DNA of 64,000 nucleotides, taken from contig CALDSU010000014.1 of NCBI GenBank assembly GCA_937924525.1, positions 248,001 to 312,000 on the forward strand, in the 5' to 3' direction. Of this stretch, positions 45,186 to 53,700 are shown in pieces. The stretch is from an uncultured Bryobacteraceae bacterium (GTDB taxonomy: Bacteria > Acidobacteriota > Terriglobia > Bryobacterales > Bryobacteraceae). Numbering within the stretch: position 1 is the stretch's first letter; each line of letters begins with the position of its first letter. The position numbers and the translations under genes were made by a program. The notes beneath the pieces are model-generated. The model saw only the letters and a program-made list of their open reading frames with translations. It did not search any database and was not told where the DNA came from.

Positions 45186-46016
45186 CTACCTGGCCAGGTC
45201 TTCAAAACGGAGGATGAGTTCGATGATGGCGTCGCCGCCGGGCGGCTGGACGAGCACCGCCGTGCCGCCGTAACTTTCAATGAGCGCGCGAATCTCCGCC
45301 CATCCCGCCATTCGGAACTCATGGACGTCGCCGTAACCCTGGAATTCCAGGGAAAGATAGCGCGCGTCGCCGCCCGCGTCGCGCGGTGTGACCGCAAGCT
45401 GGGCCTGGGCGCGGGAGCAAGTATGCGCACAGAGGGCCAGCTGGACCAGGGCGAGGCGTAGCGGTTCGAAGTCGCCGGCCAGCAGCGCGGTTTCGGGGCG
45501 CAGCGCCGCCAGCCAGCGCTCCGTCGCGGGAGTCAGCGCCATGCCGGCGTCCAGCAAAGGCGGAATCAGCAACGGCAGCGAAGCGCGCCCCTCGCCTTGC
45601 GGGCCCGCCGTCTCGCGCAGCGAGCGGGCGAGCACTGCCGCGAACTCGGCCTGGTGGAGGCGCGTGACCAGGTGGGCCACTTCTCCGTCCCGGCCGAACT
45701 GCGGAAACAGCACGAAGTCGAACCACCGGACGCAACCGGCGGCGGCTCTGGCGAAGCTCCCGAAGGCGGCGGTCTTGTCGTCCCTGGCCCGGCACAGCGC
45801 TTCCGCCAGCGGGCGGGACGCGGAAGGTGGCGCGAACCACGCATGCCAGGCCAGCGGAAGCTGCTCCCCGGAGGCCAAACCCAGGGACTCCCGAGCCGCC
45901 ACGGAGACAAACCTCACCGACAGGTCCGGCCCGAAGATCAGGAGCGGTTCTTGGGGATCGCACACCAGACGTTCCCCGACCTGCTGCGCGAAGGCGAGTT
46001 CCGGCGCCGTGGTCAT
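45186..46016 (-). CDS. PAS-like sensor protein with degenerate histidine-kinase ATPase remnant
   Basis: A 276-residue cytoplasmic protein. The first half (about 18-125) has PAS-like strands (LLIFGPDLSVRFVSVAARES, VRWFDFVLFPQFGRDGEVAHL). The second half resembles a vestigial GHKL ATPase: LRLALVQLALCAHTCSRA occupies the N-box position but lacks the Asn, and no G-x-G-x-G boxes remain. The C-terminal strand pair LVQPPGGDAIIELILRFED matches the end of that fold. No phospho-acceptor His helix is apparent. It therefore looks like a non-catalytic signalling partner. ATGA overlap with the degenerate GGDEF gene upstream means they are translated together and probably work as one module. Assignment by pattern, moderate certainty. 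Confidence 0.6.
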   Translation of the reverse strand: MTTAPELAFAQQVGERLVCDPQEPLLIFGPDLSVRFVSVAARESLGLASGEQLPLAWHAWFAPPSASRPLAEALCRARDDKTAAFGSFARAAAGCVRWFDFVLFPQFGRDGEVAHLVTRLHQAEFAAVLARSLRETAGPQGEGRASLPLLIPPLLDAGMALTPATERWLAALRPETALLAGDFEPLRLALVQLALCAHTCSRAQAQLAVTPRDAGGDARYLSLEFQGYGDVHEFRMAGWAEIRALIESYGGTAVLVQPPGGDAIIELILRFEDLAR

Positions 46017-47056
46017 GGTTCCTCCCGCTGCTGCTGAGCGGCGACGAAGCTGTCGATCTTGCGGAGGAGGGCCAACGGCGAAGGACTGGAGTTCAGGGGA
46101 AACACCGCGAAACTGGCGCCCACCGAGAGCACGACTTTCCGTACGCCGACATCAAACTCATGTTCCAGGCGGGCGGAACTGATTCGCTGGCATTCGCGCC
46201 GGACCGCATCCAAAGGCTCCTGCCGCGGCAGCAGCGCCAGAAAGGACGGGCCGGTCCAGCGGAACAACTGGTCTGCCGCACCAAACTGCTGCGCGACCAT
46301 CCGGGCATAGAACACCATCATTTTTTCGCCCACCAGGGGCCCGAAGCGGACGTTGAACAGCCGGATACGCTGCAAGTAGAACACGACGGCATACCCCGCC
46401 GTGCCTTGGGAGATCGTCTCCGCCAGCGCCTCCTCACCGGCGATGCGGCTGGGCAGACCCGTCACCGGATCCACGGCCAGGGTGCGGGCCAGATCGATCC
46501 TTTCGTGGGTGCGCGTCACCTCGGCTTTCAGCAGACTGATCTGCCGCTCGGCCTCCTCGCGCTGGATGGCCGATTCCTTCCGCAGCGACTCCAGACAATC
46601 GGAAAGCCGCGCGCGAATCACGCGGATGTCATCCAGCCCGCCGGTTTGCTCGATCTCGTGTTCAATGCTCTGCAACCGGCCAACGGTGGTCTGGCTGGCC
46701 CGGCTCAGGTCGGTGATGGTCGCCGTGAGCATGCCCAGCATGGATTGCAGTTCGGCGGCCTGGGCTCGGACGAAACGGCCTGTGCGCACCGCATAATCCT
46801 GCAACAGGCGGCAGGTGGCGCCCGTCACCACCGGTAACTGCTCCAAGGGTACGCCTGCGTTCAGTTGCGCCTCCAGGGTCAGCAAGTCCTTCTGAAACTG
46901 GGCCAGGTCCGCCGGGTCGCCCGGCGCCGCGTGATGCCGGAGGGTAGCGATCACGGCGACGCTAAAACGTTTCCACGCTTCCGCCTGCTGTTCCGCCGAA
47001 CTGTCGAGGTACTTGCGAATCGAGAGAATGGCCTCCTCCTGGCCCGGACGAATCAC
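46013..47056 (-). CDS. Degenerate GGDEF-domain protein
   Basis: A 347-residue protein. An N-terminal helical region about residues 1-100 (EEAILSIRKYLDSSAEQQ) and a coiled-coil stretch to about 185 precede a GGDEF fold starting DPVTGLPSRIAGEEALAE. The catalytic signature, normally G-G-D/E-E-F, is replaced by W-T-G-P-S-F near residue 267 (FRWTGPSFLALLPR), and the metal-binding Asp of the first strand is FYLQRIRLFN. No diguanylate cyclase activity is expected; such domains often bind GTP or act as protein scaffolds. The GTG start at 47056 is chosen because no ATG is available in frame; AGGAGG lies inside. Overlaps the PAS-like gene by ATGA. Confidence 0.8.
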   Translation of the reverse strand: MIRPGQEEAILSIRKYLDSSAEQQAEAWKRFSVAVIATLRHHAAPGDPADLAQFQKDLLTLEAQLNAGVPLEQLPVVTGATCRLLQDYAVRTGRFVRAQAAELQSMLGMLTATITDLSRASQTTVGRLQSIEHEIEQTGGLDDIRVIRARLSDCLESLRKESAIQREEAERQISLLKAEVTRTHERIDLARTLAVDPVTGLPSRIAGEEALAETISQGTAGYAVVFYLQRIRLFNVRFGPLVGEKMMVFYARMVAQQFGAADQLFRWTGPSFLALLPRQEPLDAVRRECQRISSARLEHEFDVGVRKVVLSVGASFAVFPLNSSPSPLALLRKIDSFVAAQQQREEP

Positions 47057-47141
47057 CGGCGGGGTGCATCCGGATCTCCTCTCTGCTTCAGATCGGCCAA
47101 AACACCACAAACGTGACCCGGGCCTGCCACAGCCAGCGCGG

Positions 47142-49238
47142 TCAGCGATCGGCGCCCACGTCCGCCAGCGCTTCCCCCTCGCGGCGACGTCCGATCTCGA
47201 AATGTCCGGCTGCGCCTGCCGCGCGGTAACGCTCGCGGGCCCGCGCATACCACTCCTCCACCTCGCCGGCGGGCAGCGGCTGCCCCAGCGCGTTGCACAG
47301 GTTGACCAACCGGACCCGGCGGGGCGCCAGGGCGCTGACCAGGTCATCCAGGTCGTAGGCCCGCAGCACGCCCGGCAGCACCAGGTCGAACACCTGCCGG
47401 TGCACCGGCGCTCGCGCCAGGGCGCGATAGGAAACCAGCGTCTCCTCCAGGTATAACTCCCGCACCCGCGGCTCCAGCACCGCGGCGTGGAGCAGCGGGA
47501 TCGCCAGGCCGCCCTTGCCCACCCCCACGATTCCGCCTTCCAGGCCTACGGCCCTCATCACCTCCAACGCCCGCCGGATTTCTGTGATCCGGACGCCGGT
47601 CAGCGTGCGACCCGTCATCAGCGCCAGCCAGATGGTTTTGTCCTGTGGAAACCAGGTGGCCGAGTAACTGTCCCGCCGGGTGGCCGTCTCTCCGGCGCCC
47701 GCCAGATCCACGGCCAGCACGGGGTGGCCTCGCTGCGCCAGCGCGGCCGCATCCGGAGCGTCCTTGCCCGCGGCATCCGCGTACAAAACCGGCGGCCGCC
47801 GGCGCTGCCGGGGGTGATACAGGAGCGCCGGAACGGGCAGGCCAGGCTCCCCTTCGAAGATCAGCTTTTCCACCCGGTATTCCCCGGCCTGCGCCTGCCC
47901 CACGCGGCGCAGGCGCAACTCGCCGGCAGACGGCGACGCACGGGTCACCTCTGGAATCAGCGCCGCTACATCGCCGGGTGCGGGCCGGGGGATCGCGGCC
48001 AGCCGCCGCCGCTGCAACTCGCTGGCCGTCTCTCCTCCCAGCGAGGTCGCCACCTGGCCGGTGGGCGTGGCTTGCAAGTCCTCGTCGAGTTCGATCCGGT
48101 GCGGTGGTTCCGGCGCCGCTCCCGGCGGCTCCCCTTTCAGCCACTGCCGGAAAAACGCGTAGATGGCGGCGCGGGTATCCGCCCGCATGCCGTGCCCTCC
48201 CGGTCCAGAAAACCAGCCCAGGCGATCGGCGGCGCCCAGCCGGGCATACGCTTGCCGTCCCTCCTCGTAAGTGCGCCGCGCTCCCGCCAGCGGAAAAAAG
48301 TCCTGCGTGGTGGAACAAATCAGATAGGGCTTTGGCGCGAACGCCCAGACGAAATCGGCGTGGTCGAAACCCGCCCGTAGCTGGTCCGGGAACTGCTGCT
48401 CGGCGTCCTGCGGGCCGGTCCCCGCAAGCTGTTCTTCCCAGGAGGACATGTAGCAGGCGGGGGCCGCCGCCTGGACACGTTCATCCAGCGCCGCGACGTA
48501 CGCCGTCACAGTGCCGCCGCCCGAGCAACCCGCGATCCCCAGCTTCTGGGGATCCACTTCCGGCAGCGACGCCAGCACATCGAGCCCCCGGATGGCGTCC
48601 CACACCATCATGCGCGCCAGGCTCTCCCCGCCCAGCAGCGCCTGGATTCCCACCATCTGGTGCTCCACCGTAGTGGAACCCACTTTGGAATCGCGCAGCT
48701 CTGCATCGTAGAAGATGCGCCGCTCGCCCTGTCCCAGCGGGTCATAAGTCAGTACGACGAATCCGTAATGCGCGAGCCCGATGGACAGGCGCTGATAGAG
48801 TTCCCGCGACTTGGCGGTCAGGCTGTGGCCGGTGGGCTGGAGAACGGCCGGGTATGGCGGCCGCCCGATTTGCGGGATATACAGGTTCGCCGTGACGAAG
48901 AAGCGCGGCTGGCTCTCGAACGCGATCTTCTCGAGGCGGTACGCGCCACGGTCGACCTGCCCGCGGCGCTGGAGGTTGAGCGGCGTGCGCTCCTCCGGCA
49001 GTCCGCCCATCAGGCGGCGCAGGGTGTCGCGGGCCCACTGCCCGCGCGCCTCGGCTTCCGTCTGGCTGCCGATGCGGCCGATGGCTGACCGGCGCGCGGC
49101 CAACTGCTCTTTAGCCAGGCGCTCGAAAAAGGCATAGACCAGCGACGAAGGCGGCGGGGACGGATCGAGCACCCGCAGATCCGCTCCCGCCCCCGCGCCG
49201 ATCGTCAAAAAGAAAACCCATGCGCGCGTCGCCACCAT
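47142..49238 (-). CDS. Tandem alpha/beta hydrolase, acetyl-xylan-esterase-like, second domain degenerate
   Basis: A 698-residue exported protein; the signal ends near GAGAGADLRV. The first hydrolase domain (about 60-380) has YPAVLQPTGHSLTAK, VLTYDPLGQGERR, the nucleophile elbow GIAGCSGGGTVTAY, LICSTTQDFFPL with the acid and GPGGHGM with the His. This is the abhydrolase/acetyl xylan esterase pattern. A second domain (about 430-650) repeats the fold with PVPALLYHPRQRR and VLAVDLAGAGE, but its elbow reads GIVGVGKGGLA, so Ser is missing. The first domain should cleave ester bonds of polysaccharides or related compounds. Start ATG has AAGGAG five bases upstream; the longer open frame beyond it is shadow of the methyltransferase gene. 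47 bases separate them. Confidence 0.82.
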   Translation of the reverse strand: MVATRAWVFFLTIGAGAGADLRVLDPSPPPSSLVYAFFERLAKEQLAARRSAIGRIGSQTEAEARGQWARDTLRRLMGGLPEERTPLNLQRRGQVDRGAYRLEKIAFESQPRFFVTANLYIPQIGRPPYPAVLQPTGHSLTAKSRELYQRLSIGLAHYGFVVLTYDPLGQGERRIFYDAELRDSKVGSTTVEHQMVGIQALLGGESLARMMVWDAIRGLDVLASLPEVDPQKLGIAGCSGGGTVTAYVAALDERVQAAAPACYMSSWEEQLAGTGPQDAEQQFPDQLRAGFDHADFVWAFAPKPYLICSTTQDFFPLAGARRTYEEGRQAYARLGAADRLGWFSGPGGHGMRADTRAAIYAFFRQWLKGEPPGAAPEPPHRIELDEDLQATPTGQVATSLGGETASELQRRRLAAIPRPAPGDVAALIPEVTRASPSAGELRLRRVGQAQAGEYRVEKLIFEGEPGLPVPALLYHPRQRRRPPVLYADAAGKDAPDAAALAQRGHPVLAVDLAGAGETATRRDSYSATWFPQDKTIWLALMTGRTLTGVRITEIRRALEVMRAVGLEGGIVGVGKGGLAIPLLHAAVLEPRVRELYLEETLVSYRALARAPVHRQVFDLVLPGVLRAYDLDDLVSALAPRRVRLVNLCNALGQPLPAGEVEEWYARARERYRAAGAAGHFEIGRRREGEALADVGADR

Positions 49239-49285
49239 CCCGGCTCCTTGCGGTCCTGGCGAGACGCGCCGCGATCGGGCGCGGT

Positions 49286-50671
49286 CTACGCCGGGTCCAG
49301 TCCGTAACTGTCCTCCCGGAAAAGGCTGCCCTGCGTTTCCCGCATTTCGCGGCACAAGTCGTCCTCGCCGTCCGGGAGCGCGGCGAGTTCGCTTTCGATG
49401 CGGTCGACCCAGGCTGTCTCCCGCCGCGGCAGTTGCAGGCGTCCTGTCGCGATGCCCTCCCGCAGCACCGCCACGGCTTCCTTCCCCGCGGCGATGGTGC
49501 GCCGGTAGGCGCCGCGCTCGCCGACAATCGCGCGGGCGATGCGCACGACGGCGGCTGGCGAAAGGATCGCCGCCTGGGGGCTCAGCCATTCGTCGGAGGC
49601 GGTCAGCCAGTCGCGCAGCAGGCGCGCCTGCCCCTGGGCGGCCGCCGTATTCATCAGCCGACAGTCGTAGGCGAGCAACTCGGTAAACGCCTCCGGGGCG
49701 CTGCCCGACAACAGCCGGATGTTCTGCACGGATTCGTTGCTCCAGAGGTCGCACAGGGCCGCGGCGATGTTGCCGAGCGGGCTGAAATGCGCGCAGGTCG
49801 CGGATTTGCCCTCCATCGCGATGGGCCGCCCGGTGATCGCCTTCAGGTACACTCCCTCGTACGCACAATCCTTGGAGGGCCCCCGGGCTCCGTGCTCGAA
49901 GGCCGTCAGGCTGCGGACGGCGCTCATCGCCCGCACCACCGCCGCGAACACTTCGGGCAGCATCTTCTGATGGGCCAGTTGCATGGCGGTGTTGGCGAAA
50001 CCGCAGGCGGTATCGCCGCCCGGCACCACCCGCCCGGCGGCCTCGCAAATCGCCGTGATGTGCTCCCACAGCCAGGCCATGTCGCGCGGCGCCAGGACCC
50101 CCAGCGCAAAGACCACCGCCCGGAGATCCCCGTACATCAGGCCGTAGTCGTGCACCTCCTTGCCGCCCACCGACTCGATGGACAGGATGTCGGCGCCCGC
50201 CGCGGCGCAGAGCGTAAACGACTCCCGCAACCGCTCCCAAGCCGGGCCGGAGCGCAGTTCGGGCGGTTTGGCCTGGTCGCGAATGTCGGTCGGCGTGACG
50301 CGCAGCGCCGCTGGCAAACCATGCTTCTCATGCGCCTCCCGGAGATGGCGGTGCAGCAGCGCCGTGACCTCCGCGCCCCACGCCGGCGTTTCCGTCATGG
50401 CCGGCAACAGTTCGAACTCCAGCACCAGTCCGGGTGTGCGCATCGCCAATGCACGGCGGACGACGCTGCGGGCGATGTCTTCGTAGTGCTCGATGACCTG
50501 GTTCCAGTTTTGCGCGTTGACCTCGATCGCGGGCAGCGTGAAATTGACCTCCGGAAAGACGAGGCCGCCGCCGATCCGCAGGCCAAAGCCGCACTCCACC
50601 GGGTAGGGAGCGACGCCGAAGATCAGATCTCCGGGGTCGGGAAGCGCGAGTTGAGTGTAATGAGCCGGCAT
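49286..50671 (-). CDS. mtaB: Methanol:corrinoid methyltransferase-like protein (MtaB type)
   Basis: A 461-residue protein, practically the length of Methanosarcina MtaB. It begins with LALPDPGDLIFGVAPYPVEC and GLRIGGGLVFPEVNFTLPAI. Zinc-ligand positions are retained: Glu166 (LSIESVGGKE), Cys223 (DTACGFANTAMQLAHQ) and Cys269 (GPSKDCAYEGVYLKAITG), matching Glu164, Cys220 and Cys269 of M. barkeri MtaB. MtaB transfers the methyl group of methanol to the cobalt of a corrinoid protein (MtaC). No MtaC or MtaA gene is in the window. Methanol or a methoxylated compound may be the substrate. The ATG is preceded by GGGGGAAACC. It sits between an esterase-like hydrolase and a giant glycosidase on the same strand. 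Confidence 0.88.
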   Translation of the reverse strand: MPAHYTQLALPDPGDLIFGVAPYPVECGFGLRIGGGLVFPEVNFTLPAIEVNAQNWNQVIEHYEDIARSVVRRALAMRTPGLVLEFELLPAMTETPAWGAEVTALLHRHLREAHEKHGLPAALRVTPTDIRDQAKPPELRSGPAWERLRESFTLCAAAGADILSIESVGGKEVHDYGLMYGDLRAVVFALGVLAPRDMAWLWEHITAICEAAGRVVPGGDTACGFANTAMQLAHQKMLPEVFAAVVRAMSAVRSLTAFEHGARGPSKDCAYEGVYLKAITGRPIAMEGKSATCAHFSPLGNIAAALCDLWSNESVQNIRLLSGSAPEAFTELLAYDCRLMNTAAAQGQARLLRDWLTASDEWLSPQAAILSPAAVVRIARAIVGERGAYRRTIAAGKEAVAVLREGIATGRLQLPRRETAWVDRIESELAALPDGEDDLCREMRETQGSLFREDSYGLDPA

Positions 50672-50773
50672 GGTTTCCCCCGAGTCGCTAAAACGGCCAT
50701 GATATGCCAAGCTTGCCGGCAAAGTCGACCGGGCGGCGCACGGGGCGCCGAGCGCGCCGCCCGGCCCTTGAGA

Positions 50774-53700
50774 TTACCGCCGCAGATGAACCGCGACGTC
50801 GCTGGTCAGCGAAGTCACCGGCAGGGTGACGACGCCCGCGCTGTCCGCGGTGATCGTCTGCGCGCCGGCGGGCGATCCGGTGGCGGTGTTCCACCACTGG
50901 ACCCGGTAGGTGGCCAGCGGCGCCCCCATCGCGACCGTAACCACGCCCGAGACTGCGGGAATGGCGGCGCCGTCGACCACGGCGCGCCAGGTGTGCCGGC
51001 GGTGGTCGATCCAGAGGTGCGCGCGGCCGGCGGCCTGGTCCTTCTGGCCGAACACGCGCAGGTCCGGGTGCGACGCCGAGGCGGCCGCGTCCACATAACG
51101 GCCGTTGGCGAGCGGCACGTCCGCCATGAACCGGTTCCAGTTGCCGAACAGCGGGTGCAACCGCTTGCCGAACAGGTTGTCCGTGTACCAATACAGCGGG
51201 TAGACGCCGCCGTGGCCGGTGCGGGCCCACAGAATCTTGTGCAGCCAGACGCCGGCGTGGTCGCGGGCCAGGCCAGGGTCTTCACCGTCGGTGCCGAGGG
51301 GGCCGGAGATACCCATTTCGCCCCAGGTTACCGGTTTGCCAAAGCGCGCGTTCCAGGCCGCCAGATCGTGCTCCCGGAAGAACCGCGCCGAGTCGTTGGC
51401 CATCTCGTCCGGAGGCGGGGCCGAGAGGAAGCTGTGCCGCGCGTAGGCATGGAAGTCCGCGTAGGAAATCGCAGCGCTTTCGGGCGCCTTCCAGGCGGCC
51501 TCGGCGAGGGTAGCCCAGGTTGAGGTGGAAGCCAGGTGCGGGTTGCCGTCCGCGGCGGCAAACTCCGCCAGCGCTGCGGCAAGGCGGAAGTGATGGCCGG
51601 GGCCGGGAGCGGCTTCGTTGACCAGTTCCCAGGAGTGGATGGAGTTCCAGGCGCCGTAGCGGGCCGACAGGTGCCGCCAGTAGTATTCGTGCAGGCGACG
51701 GGCAGGCGTGCCGGGGGCGCCGTCGAAGTGCCCTCCCCGCGGGTCCGGTATGCCCTCCGGCCCGAGGTGGTTCAGCAGCCATTCCTGCTTCTCGCTGATC
51801 ACCACCTTCAAAAACAATCCGCGCCGCGCCGCCTCGGCGACGATCCAGTCCATCGCCGCGCCCCGCCGGGGATCGTAGGAAGCGTGGGAGTTGAATTTGG
51901 GCGTCCGCAGCAGATTGGGACCGGTGGCGCCGCCGGCCAGCGCCTCGCCCAAGGTGATCTCGTCAATGTAGCCTGCACCGCCGGTGGCGTTCTCGAGAAT
52001 CAGCGCGAGGTTCGGCGCAAAGTCGGAGGTGGCCGTAAAAACGCCTTCGGCCACGTGCCAGGGGGTAGTGCCGCGGACGTGGGACACCAGGGCGGGAAAG
52101 CCGCCGGTCTGGCCTGGTTCGGGCCACCCCGTGAACTTCACCGTTAAGCCATAGGGCGTACCCGCCTGCTGCGGGCCCGTGATCCCGTCGGCGCGCCACC
52201 GCACGCGGACGCGGTAGGCGCGGCCGGGCACGAGCGGAACATAGCCGCTGAGCGCTCCCTGGAACATCAGCGGGTTGGCCGCATCCAACCGCAGGGCCGC
52301 GAAGCCGTCGCCATAGGCCCGATCCAGCGCCAGGCCGGATGCGGGGACCGTGCCTTCGTGCGGCCGGGTGCGCGACAGCCAGCCCTGCCACGCCGAGCCC
52401 CACAAGTGGCCCGCGATCCACCAGCGCAACAACTGTTGATTCCCCTGACCCATGGCCTCGAATTGCTCCGCCATATCGTAGGAATGGCCCTCGGGCGAGC
52501 CGCCGACGCCATGACCGGCGCCGACAAACACCGATCCATCGGCATGCGCAAAGTAGCGCGTGTCGCTCGCAGCCACCCGGATGGGCCCTTTTACCCCCGC
52601 AGCCGGTCCCATGACGGAGAACGTCCGCTCCGCGGATTGCGCGGTTCCCTTCGCCTCGCGCACCTCAAGGCGATATCGCCAGGCGCCGGTCTCCGGCGGC
52701 GCGAAGCGCACCACCCAGGTCTCGGCGCCCGCCGGATACATCCACTCCTGGTTCTGCTTGCGTTGCCGCTCGTAGGGCTGCCACAGGAAGGCGGGCCGCC
52801 GGTAGGTGGTTTGCCAGTTGTTGTGGGTGAACAGGGCATCCACCGTCACGCCGTCGACCCACGCGAGGCCCGGAGGGGGCTGCGGATCGTACGGCAGTTG
52901 CGGGTGTGTCGCCGCGGAATTGGCCACCGTGAACCGGATCTCCAGCGGCTCCCAGCGGCGGACCTGGCCGGCGGATTCGGAAATGTTGGTGATGGCAAGC
53001 GCTCCGGCAGGCACGTAGCGCACCACTCGCTCCGCGGTATGTATGCGCCCTTGGGCGTCGGAAACCTGCGCCAAAATCCGATTGCGCCCCGGCTGGAGGC
53101 GTACGGCGCCCGTCCAGTTCGCGACGCCAGAGGCCGGAGCGGCGAATCCGCGATCGGTGCTGAGGAATACGTTCGAGGCGTTCGCCGCCGTGCCGCTGAC
53201 GGTCAACACGTCGGCCGAGGTTTCCGCCGGAGGCGCGGGAAAGTCCACCAGCGGGTGGCCCGCGGCGGTGAGCGACCACGTCAACTCGCGTTCGACGACG
53301 TTGCCCCGGTCGTCAGCGGCGCGCACCCGGGCCCGATAAGTCCCCGGCGTGTGAACGGTCCGCGAGCCGTTCGCCGTCTGCGCCCGCACGCCGTCGCCGA
53401 AGTCCCACTCGATGCGCACGATGGCGCCCGTGGCCGAAGACCCGTTCAAAGCGAACGTCATCACCTGCCCGGGAGCGGTGAACGAGTTGGGGGTCAATAC
53501 CGGGTCGATGACCGGCGGCGGATTGTTCGCCGCCGTCACCGCGGTGACCTCGTCGAGAAAGGCGACCATCCGACGCTGGGGTCCGCCGAAATAGCCCAGC
53601 ATCACCCGCGACTGGGCGGAAGTGGCGGTGAAGCTGATGGCCAGTTTCTTCCACTCGTCGCCAAGTTGCGCCGCGGTGAGGAAACCGGAGTGCGCCAGCG

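Noticed and set aside
46236-46262. Active diguanylate cyclase
   Set aside because: The GGDEF signature is replaced by WTGPSF, so catalytic activity is not supported.
49239-50240. 5' extension of the tandem-hydrolase frame to about 1030 codons
   Set aside because: The added residues are the out-of-frame shadow of mtaB; the ATG at 49238 has an ideal AAGGAG ribosome site and a signal peptide.
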